Source of the DNA: Synanceia verrucosa | Taxonomy: Eukaryota > Chordata > Actinopteri > Perciformes > Synanceiidae | DNA: 64,000 bases | NCBI GenBank assembly: GCA_029721515.1 | Contig: CM056558.1 | Location: 11,129,240-11,193,239 of the forward strand | Direction of reading: 5' to 3' | Made by a program: the position numbers and the translations under genes | Shown: piece by piece, positions 38,601 through 49,500 of the stretch | Layout: the number at the start of each line of letters is the position of its first letter | Numbering within the stretch: the stretch's first letter is position 1 | Notes under the pieces: generated by a model | What the model saw: only the letters and a program-made list of their open reading frames with translations | What the model was told of the DNA's origin: nothing | Database searches by the model: none

Positions 38601-40533
38601 GCTTTTCATCAGGTCTATCTTGCTTCTAGTAAAAGGTTTTCATATTAAAATGACCCTTTGTATCTTGAGTTACACATGCTTCCAGAGTTAGTCCAGGGGC
38701 AAAGCAGAGATTGATCAAAAGGCCTATTCAGCCACTCACGTTGCCATCATTGTGTCCAGAGAACAAAAGAGGTCTCCAGATTATTTTGATGTGAAACCAG
38801 ATAATTTTTCTGTCGAGAGCCAATGAAAGATGTGACGGGGACGCTCCTGATGCTTGTCATCTACCGTTAACACAGCCCTTTGATTTTCCTCGCTGTTTTG
38901 ATGAGAACCAAACAGCTGCTTGTAAATGAGCTAGCATTTCTGCTTGGCCCACCGTTATTCTGCAATCCTGAGTCGACAAGGTCGCTTTTCTGGGGGGATT
39001 TGGGGTGAAAGAGAAGTGTGGCCTATAGCATTAGCTTGGAGCCACAGGAAACGCAGCTTGAATCTAGCTGCTACACCACTGTTTCCCCCCTGCCTCCTCT
39101 CTATGGTACAAGCAAAGGAAGTCAGTGAAGGAAAAGAAACCTTTGAGTCAAGACTCTTCCAACAGAGCTGATTCTATAATCCAGAGATATCCTTTACAAA
39201 AGCATGTATTCTTAAGAAGTCAGGTCTGCACGGGGGGAGAAGAAAGAAAATATTGCATATATCCCGTAAACAGCAGGGTACGAGGTAGAATGCTGACACT
39301 TTGTGGTCAAAAAAATGACATTACTGCTTTGACAGATATTATTCTTTAGAATTTGGTAACAGTAATTCAACACAAAACTGTGTTTCTAATTTTTTTCCAC
39401 ATGTGTGTTGAAAGCTGATGTCATTTTTTTGGGCATGACTAACAGCAAACGACAGTAACTTACATGGAGGTTTCTTCACCCCTGTAATTCAGCCCTTTAC
39501 ATCTGTAGATTATTAAACTCCTTGACAACTGATGTTGAAAAGTCTTGTGTGGAAAAGATTACACTGACACAATTTTAGACACAATTTCCATCAGAGAAAA
39601 AAAACAGAATTTTCTTATTTTTTCTGTTCTATTTCAGACATTTATATGTGTGTGTGTGTGTGTGTGTGTGCGTGTGTGTGTGTGTGTGTGTGTCAATTTG
39701 CACAGAGAGAGTGAGACAGGAACAGAGAGAAATATTGGGAGAAGTAGAAGAGGCAAAGAGCAGCAGGGGAACGAGCATCCCAGCCTCATTTGTATTCGCC
39801 ACCATTCAATTCACTCCAGTTCATTTACATCTCCACTACTTCCATAGCAACAGCAGGGGGGCTATCAGGAGCATCTTTGATATAGGTACATGACTCTGAA
39901 AAAGATCTTGTCATTTCTCTCTGAGTAGATGCCATGAAAAAAAAAAACAACATTTTTTTTCTTCTCTTTTAGTGTTAAAGTGGGCTTCTTGAATCAGACA
40001 TTTCCCCTGTCAGAGACTCTTTTTTTTTTACATTACCTCGATTCTTCATACTCAACCAGTGTAGACACGGAAGCCTGGACAAGAAATAGCATCACTGCAC
40101 AAAAAAGAAACATGATCCCCTAGCTTAGTACTTGATTATTTACTGTGTTTATAAAAAAAGCATGGACAACAGCAAAGTCTGGTTGCCCAAAAAGGTTTGT
40201 GTTTTTTTTTTTTTCTTTCTAATCCGGAAGAATTTGAACAAATACGAGGCATCAAGTGTTGCTGCCAGACAAAATGAAAATGCATTGCACCAGCAGGAAA
40301 ACACAGCCTCATCAAATTCCATGTACACTTGTATGTAAATCAACCTTAAGGCCTAATTAAGCTCTATGGGGCTCATCAAGGTCATAAATCCCCTTTTTTC
40401 ATAATGCATTATTGACTTCACATCATCTGCACATGTCGGCTGACTGCACTTGCACAAGCACACAATGTCATCTCACTGTCTAATATCAGATAGCCCTGGG
40501 GCCAGGCGGCATGTGTATTTGTCTGTGTGTGCA

Positions 40534-40574
<41 letters not shown>

Positions 40575-43500
40575 ATGTGTGTTAAAGAGAGACAGAGAAG
40601 AGGGGGTGCTTTTTTAGGTCACACAAAAAGCAAGGACATCTTCTGGTAATGAAATGGCTGCAATGGCCATCAAACAGTAAATTTTGTCCTTAACAAATGG
40701 TTACTGGTAGATTTGAGCCTTAAATTACAATACAATTTAAGATTATCAAGGACAGGTCAAGGCTTTGTGCCAATTTCATTATGACGCTGTTGAGGTAATT
40801 GGGTTCAATTGTAAAAATTCAGGAAGCAAGCATCATCCCTCAGTAAATTAAGAAATGATATAGGATTTAACCTTACAGTTTAAACTGCAAATCGAAAGTG
40901 AGCTGACTGCACTATAAATGTGTTTTGTTTCATTAGTAGTGGAATGATCCTATGAGTCATACGAGCCATAATTAATTTGGTGTGTTCACTGCTAAGAGTC
41001 ATGGTGCCTTTTAGCAGGAGTGACCTCTTTAGACATCATTACTCAGCCTTATCAGTCACTGCGTGCACGTGGACAAGCTTAATCGCATAACAAAGGTATC
41101 AAAAACGTATCGAATTCATGTGCACAGGCTAAGGATCGTATCGGGACTGGATTCTCGAATTCAATAGGAACCCCTGGCTTAAGCCGTTCTTAATTCGCTT
41201 CGTGCCTCTTATGAACGGGATCGTATCGTAGTCGCTTCCACCGGGGAAGGAAGCGAATACGCCGTCATAAATAGTAATGTTTTTGTCGGAAAAGTCAAAC
41301 AATACCATGGCTTCGAAGAAATCAGCAACTCACTTTTGGACAGACGAGGAGACAGAGTTTATTATTTATTGTTGTTTATAAGTAGCCGTTAACCGGAAGT
41401 AGTTCTAACACCACCATCACCCGCCGAGTTGCAACACTGGATTTGGCGAAATCCAGTATGATCCTACCATGTGACCGCAGTGAGACAAAATTTGAGATGG
41501 AATCTAATGATCCAGAGTTTAAACATGATAAGGATTTGAGTCAGATTGTTTCATGACTCATTTTTTTCCTTTTCTATTATTTCCACACTTTCCATTACAA
41601 GTGTAAAAAATGACTCAGGTACATTGAGTAGCCCAGGCTTGCTTCTCTGCTCCAACGAAGCGTTTGATGCTCCTCGAGTCAATAATAAAGCATTTCCCTA
41701 TGGGTCAGCAGTGGCGGTACACACAAATGAGAAAGGTCCATCTGCTTGGTTTGCACTCCCAAAGTGCACTTCCTCAAGCAGACCACAGCAGTGGTTCCTC
41801 TTCCCAAGACTCATGTGTATGCATTTGTGCCACATTATTCAGCCAGTGCTTTAACTGGCCCCCACCTGGCATTTAAATTCCCTGACCAACCGGGTCGTCA
41901 TGCCCTGATGACATGACTGCTGCTCTAACTGAATTCTTTATGTGGCTCTTACTCAGATTGGACTGCAGACTTCTAGGTTAGGTGGAGTGTTATGTGCTAC
42001 AATGCTACTCAGACACACTGGCCTCCGAGGCTTTTGTCTCCTCACTGGACCCGGACAAGGTTACACATATATTCTGTACACCTACAATGCACTTCTCTGA
42101 CAAATGCAACATAACCAACACAAAAATGATTTTTTATGATATAATTATTTTGTTTCCTTTTTCTTTTTTTACTTTTAATCAATGCACTATCTTTAGATTT
42201 CCTGTGGTTTTAGGATTCCATCTAGGGTTGAGGCTGCTCAAATTCAGTATCATTAGTATGAGTTATGTCTGCTTTACTATGTTCTGCTGAAATGACTCTA
42301 CACGTGACTCCTGCCAGCTAGAATCACCTGCTATCCCAGCTGTCTTAGGCCGGAAGGCAGTGGACACTCTATACAAGTCGCCACCTCATCACAGGGCACA
42401 TAGAGACAGACAACCACTCACATTCACACCTAGGGTCAATTTAATTTAGCCAATTAACCTAATCCCCATGCATGTTTTTGGATGGTGGGAGGAAGCCGGA
42501 GTACCCGGAAAGAACCCACGCAGATACGGTGAGAACATGCAAACTCCACACAGAAAGGCCCTGGGCCATCATGTAATGCCAACCAAGTTCCACAGCTGTA
42601 TTGGGACATGGTACGTTCCGGCTAATCAAAAAATAACATACCGCCAATAAAAAAATAGCACTGCTGTATCGGTTATGGGTGATTTGAACGCTACATTACG
42701 GAGAAAAGGATGCACACTGCACCGGGAGTGCCTCATTATCTTATCATTTGATTTTGTAGCTTGCTGAATCATGAAATTACAAACAAGGAAACCAACAAAC
42801 ACTCATCTCAGGGAATATCAGTGTTTCATAACAATTTGACAAGAACGTATGTGAACTTTAGCCAACACATTCATTCCTGATTTCAGCAACTTCACCACAC
42901 ACCTACGTCGCTATAATCCTTTACTGTCATACCCTCCAACTTCATATCAAAACTTGAGAGCCCTGTGTCCAGTATGAGGAAATATAAATAATATAATAAA
43001 AATAAACATTTTTCAGATATCGAAATTTAGGCTTTGAGATTGGATTGGAAGTGGAAAAACGTGAATCAGTACATTCCTAATTCCATCTCATAATACTTGG
43101 AGAGAAAGCTGGGCAAGCGAAAATTTAATTTTACTCTTGTTTCAATTCATCAAGGATTTCTTCACTGCTATTCATTATAATCCAGAGGCAGAATATTATC
43201 TTGATGACCTTTTATCTCATATGCATTTTTCTTTTTAGTGAACTGATTGTTACAACATTCAAAAGAAGGTCCCCCCCCCCCTCCCACCCCAACATTTTTT
43301 TTTCCATTAGAAACTTTCAGATTTGGATTAACCTCATTTGAATCAAGGCTGTTTCACTCCTCCATCTGTTTCCAGCCCTCACATGTCACAGCAGGGGCAC
43401 TTTGAAGTTCTAAATTACGAATTTATCAGATGTCGCTCGTGCTTATCAGCCTTAATTATTGCTTGTTGGCTATTTAAAAATAATTTGGTCACTTGTGGGG

Positions 43501-46500
43501 GTGTATTTATGCGATGGAAATTAGGGTACAAGAGCAACTATTAAGCAAGAGATGGCCCTGCTGGTCTAAGTCCATTATATTCTGTGAAAGACGACCTTCT
43601 ATACTAAGAGGTGTTGATTGAAAATGACTTACATCACTTGATTTGTAATGTCTCGGGACTCTGTCTTTCTTAAGCCCATCATTTACTTGAAGGGGGGAGG
43701 GAGACCAGAGGCCCAAGCCCTTGACATATGGACACACTCAGAAGTCATTATGACTCAGAAGGCCAAAAGCCAAGTCAAGTGTGATCAAGGACGCAAATGG
43801 CCCAAACCTACACTTCGTAGCTTTGTTTCCCTAAATGATGACCAAAAACAACAAAAAAGACAGAGCAATGAGTACAAACAACTTTATATTGTACCATTTT
43901 GTACCAGACTGGTTTCAGACAATATTCACTGGAAAAAAAAGGCTATGAGAAGTTTGCATAAAAGGAGAAAATATTAAATGTACCAGTGAAACTCTGTAAG
44001 TTAACAAGCTTCATAAATGGGCACTCAGAGTTCCTTCAAAAAGGCCCTGGTTCTAAATCTTTTATATTTATGGGCGTAGTTTCACCACCTCTCGTTTACA
44101 GGAGCCTCTTCAGGATTTATAGCTGCTCTAAATCAGGACTGAATGCAAGAGCACAAAGAGGATCCCACTAAGGGCAAGCAGGGATATCTTTCATCTGACT
44201 CTCAAGCATGAACTCTAAAATCTGTGAAGTCTTTGGATATATTATGTTATCTGTCATTACCAGCTCTGCAATCAGTTCTCATTGTATGGCATCCCAACTA
44301 TAAGCACACTATGCTGTGCTTCAGTGAAAAATGCCTTTCATCTTCATCACCCTCATAATGAAAACGTAATAACATACCCCTTGAATACCTGCAGATTGTT
44401 ATTGTTTACATTAAGTATTTCAGCGGCTGTAGGATGGAAACTGCACAGGCATGAGTCAATGGTTTCATAAATAGCAGTTCTTGTAAGATCACTTCAATGC
44501 ATTCATCCCTCGGTTGCTCTCGTTGCTCAAATCAGATGGTGCAGAAAACACGTAATCCACAGAATCACACAACATAAATGGTAACAGTTGTCGTCAGCAT
44601 CAAAGTCACAGAAAAAGCTGAACTCTATATAGATATATAACAAGTGAATATTGCAATGCTGCACTCCAAGTGACCTGAATGTTGCGGTCTAATCACCTTA
44701 AAATTCCACAGTATTACAGTAGCAAACAGGAAACCAAGCTACATTTGCCCTTTGACCAGCTGAGCTGGCTCATTTGTCTGGCGCGAGGTACAGGCTGGTT
44801 CCTGTTTGAAAAACCATCTCCAGTGGATAATCAAAAACATTCTCCTCATCTGCCCCTTCCAGACTTCATGAGCAGTCCCTGCGTGAGGTCTGTCTGCGGT
44901 CCTTGATGTCCACTACACAGACTTGAGCAACATCAAAATATTACAGAGCTAAGAGCCAAAGCTTTGTTAACATATGGGTATTTTTTCAATACGCGAGCCT
45001 ATTTTTGTACTACATTGTACAGAACCTGTACAATCTGGTCCTGCAGTAAGTTAAATAGTATTTTCATCCTGCCACAACGAGCAACAAATATAAAACACAG
45101 AAGAAGAACTTTAAAGTGGAGGCATATCTCTGACAAATTGAAGCTTATACAAAGATGCCCACATACTGGTAGTCACAGCTGCTATGCCCTGATCAGCCTC
45201 AACCAGCAAAAGCAAAACACAATAAATGTTCCATGAATAATAGGTCTTTGGTTATAGACCACTACACTGGAGACTGATAAGTTGTTGTTTTTTTCTGTAC
45301 TTGGGATTCAGAGACGAGACTGGATGGTTTATCAGAACATATTTTGTAGATTGTTTGGGATATACTTGTTATGGGCCCATATGTTTCTACCTGAGCAAGA
45401 ACAAAGTGAGACAAAGCATGACAGTAAAATACAGGCAGACAGGGACATGTGGGTAGATGACTAATCTAGGGTGCCTGAGATCCCACCCAGTGAGAGCCTC
45501 GTGAGACCATTATCCACAATGATCAGCACCAAGAATGATGGAAAAGGTAGGTTTCACACTAAGTCTGAGGCTCTGTCACGCTGAACCACTCTCCTAGACA
45601 GGTCTGAAACCCAATTAAGGACCATGTTAGAGGTTGAGCACCATGTCGAGCAACACTGTTGTTTTGTGTGAGAGGTCTGCAGAACTCGTGACTTCAATAA
45701 ATAAACGGTCACATCCTTGCAAGAGACAAAAAAAAAACCCACACAGCTCAGGAACCTTGACATTAGCGAGAAGTTAAGGAATAAATAGCCTCATAAAACA
45801 CAATTACAGTATGCAGTATACACGCTATAACTAACATACAGAGAAAAATAGTTTCTCCTGTGTGAACTACTGCATCACTGTCACGGCCGACATCCTAGCT
45901 AGAGCTATGGACGGCGACAGATCAAAACAAACTAATGATGCTTTCAAGGTTATCTCTGCATAAATAACTATGAAGAAAAATGCTGATGCAGCTGCCCAAA
46001 CCCTCACATAGCTGACACAGGCCACTACGTTGGCATTAAAAATATTTGGAAATGAATATAATTATGATGATTGTATATTCTGGGTTAGTGGAATATCTTT
46101 TAACTGTCTCCATAGCCAGGTGAAGGGAGGGTCTGTGTTTTGGTGGGGAGGGGGAGGGTGGCAAAATGTCAAGAGCTCTGCCATGCTCTTGCATGACAAA
46201 CACCAATCTGGAGCCACCAGTGACAAAGCCCTAATCCAGAAAATCCCTCCTTCCTTTGCTGAAAATCCTAATGAGGATTTGAAGTGCTCGGCAGGGAGGA
46301 GACCCAGGGGCTGTGGTTATACCTTGCCACTGCTTGCTCTCCCAGTCATTGTCTCCTTATCTCCTTACTGGCCAAGCCTGGCTGGCGATGAAAGAGACAT
46401 GACAGCATGGTGGGCCTTCGTACACAGGCCCCACGCCTGCCTGACTCCACGGGAAGCCAGATTCCACAGTCTGCCTCAAACAACCAGGATCACATCAAGC

Positions 46501-49500
46501 AAGAGGTGGAAAGACAAAACCGACAGAAGTTGTTGACTCAAGACACACAAGACAAAGGAAAGATTTACCCCTTTAGCTTTAATGGTTTTATTGCAGTCCC
46601 TAATATGAAATAAACTAAAAGCCATAAAAATGTAGCTTAACAGGCAAATAGTTTCAAATAGCAATTACCTAAGAAATGATTTGTTTCTTTTAACAAATTA
46701 GCTATGGGCCAGCCTTTTCAAAGTAACTTAAATAATAAATATTAAATAAATAATAGCCAGGGAACAGTGTGGCACCTCAGCGGGGTACCACGGACAAAAC
46801 TCTGGCACAAATTAGTACTTCAAAAGAACAGGCCTACTGCCGGCGTTTCCACACATTGATACTTGACAGATAGTATTTCGATTTTTTTTCTTTTAACATA
46901 ACAATCAAATCCACCAGAAGAGAGGCCTCTAGTGGAGAGAGAGAGAAAAGTTGATTTTTGGTAAACATGCATCTTTACCTCATAATAGGCTTATGATAAC
47001 TGGATCTTCATCTGATTGGATTTACCTGCTCGACACTAATCTGCTTTCCATGACCACTATCAGTCTGTCTTAATACAGTTAAATGTGGAACGAGTTCAGG
47101 AAAGGTTATCAGAGTATAAAATAATAGAGGAATGGACATTTTCCTAAAGTTCTATAAAAATGCTCTCGTGGTGACAAGGGAAGGCTGACAGGAGCAAATA
47201 GGAGATGGCACTACACTGGGAGGTGTTGGATCATGTTCATGCAGGTTCTGCCTCACATTAAGCCCTGGGCTTTTACTTCCAGTAATTACATTTCAGAAAA
47301 CCTTGATTGTCTATTTCACTCCATTCACTTTGAGATGAAGGCTTTAGGTCTATTCTCTTTTCCTTTTACACGGCACAAAAAGAGGACTTTTAAAGGCACC
47401 CTTCCCTGTTGCCCTTGAGATATCTCAAGTACTTCAAAAATGTCAAGCTTTGAGGAGAAACAATAGTGTGGTTTCAGGGTGTACGGAGGGAACAGAAATT
47501 CTCCATGTCAGACGAGTTCAAACAAGTTCTGCCACTAAAACGTAGCTTTTATATTGTGGCCAATTCTTTATTTACCTTTAACCTCACAGACACAACCACC
47601 ATAGGTCCCATAGTGCCAGAATGACTACATGCGATCTAGAGAGAACAGTTGTTCTTTAATCTTTGTTACATAGAGTTCCCATAACCTGCAACACATATTT
47701 TGCTATTACTGTATGTCTGCAGAACATGGTGTCATTGTAAAATGTACACACTGTACTGCCACGTGATCAAGACATTGGTCATACTTTTTTGATCATCGAT
47801 GTCACAAAGCAACAACAGACACATTTCCTACTGCGACAGTCTTGGCACGCTGGCGTGTTGCAAACATTGCCCTCCCTACCTCTTGACACAGAACTCTTCC
47901 TCTGCTCTCAAATTCTGTCTCACCGTAATTCTAACAATCTTCAGGGAAAGCCTTTGAAGACAGCGTATGGCTGAGCTAGGTGTGAATTGTTATTCTGTCG
48001 CTCATACAGACAAATCCCTTCAAATACACCAGACTTGACTAAATTATTTCAGAAGACGTGAGCCAATTTAACCATGTGTTGCGAGGGGAAATCACCATGT
48101 TTTTTTTTTGTTTTTTTTTTACATTTTTGCAAAAAAAAAATATTACTTCATAAATCTCACTTTTGGTGGGTTGCTATGGTGACATCCACAGAGGACACCA
48201 GTAGGACAAAAGGAAATAAATGTGCAGCTTCAAAAAGATCACTCTGAATGCCTGAGGGCAAACGTGTGTTGATGCAAAACAATATCAAAGCAGGTCTGAG
48301 TAAAGCATGCTGATTAAAGTGATCGACCGAGATTTCTGCTACTTCCTGACCTCTCTCTCATCCGCCCTAAAGTATCTGACATATTTGTCTGCTCAATATA
48401 TGAAAGTTGTGGGCAACAAGACTTAGAAGGACAATTCAGTATTTCACTTGAGGAGCTTGTGAGACACATTTATTTTTAAATGTTAAGATAAATGTAGCAA
48501 AGGGCAAAATGTTCTGCCCTTTAGTCCCTAATAAGCTCCAAAGAAACTGGTTCCAACCTCTTCCCTAATGCAGCTCATTAATATCTTTTGTTAGACCAGC
48601 CCTGCCTGCTAAATACCCATGTCACTCAAACTCCACATGCCCCCAGTTTGTAATGCAGACTTAACTCTGTTAATAAATAAAGGTCAAGAAAAGAAATCTG
48701 TCTCAAGCTCAAGCCAGGACAACCCCTGATGGCATCATCAGATTTAGAGAATGTCCATTCAGGGACACAGAAGTTATGATGCAACTGTTTTAACAGCATG
48801 GGTAATGCTGCATTTGAGTGAGTTAATTCAACTACAATTGGTGCATGTTAAATGAAACTGCAGCAGTTATATTGTGTGAAGTGATGTGATGAAAATTCAC
48901 AACTGAGAAAATGTTTGAGTTGTGTTATAACTAAAACCCCAGATGACTTGTCTTGTATCATTACATCCATACTGATATTGATATTGATTAGTGTATCTAT
49001 GTCATAACAAGGCCCTCGTGTGCTTCAGAAGGATTATGGACATACTGCAACAGCACTGGATCAAATGTATGTTCCAAGATCGTAAAACAGCTTATGAACC
49101 TACCTGCATCATAGCAAAATAATTGTTCCTGTTCTGGCAAATGTTAAAATACTGCACTTAAGAGAAGCTGTTCAAAATGAGATGGAAAAAACAAACAATA
49201 TATTTCGTACAGTATGGTTAATTCTGTATCCATATCATTAGGTTCAAAAGCTTGAGGCTCCAGGGCTCCTTTGATATGCCTAGCACTGGACCACATGTAA
49301 TCTTTATATACAGCATAATTAAAATAATAAGCCAATTTAGAATCTAATGTCACTGACTAGGCTGCTGGGGTTGTGGATACAAGCATTTTTTTTTTCATAT
49401 GTGCATAAAGTAAGGGAGATGAAAGGCCTGGAATGGCAGTGAGTCAGCTGAGCAAACAGATAATACAGTCACGTGTAGTTGTGGAACTGATACAGTAAAA

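Noticed and set aside
46030..46536. 168-codon plus-strand frame
   Set aside because: No recognisable domain, no family match I know, begins in A+T-rich sequence; likely a chance frame, though the segment itself could be conserved non-coding DNA.
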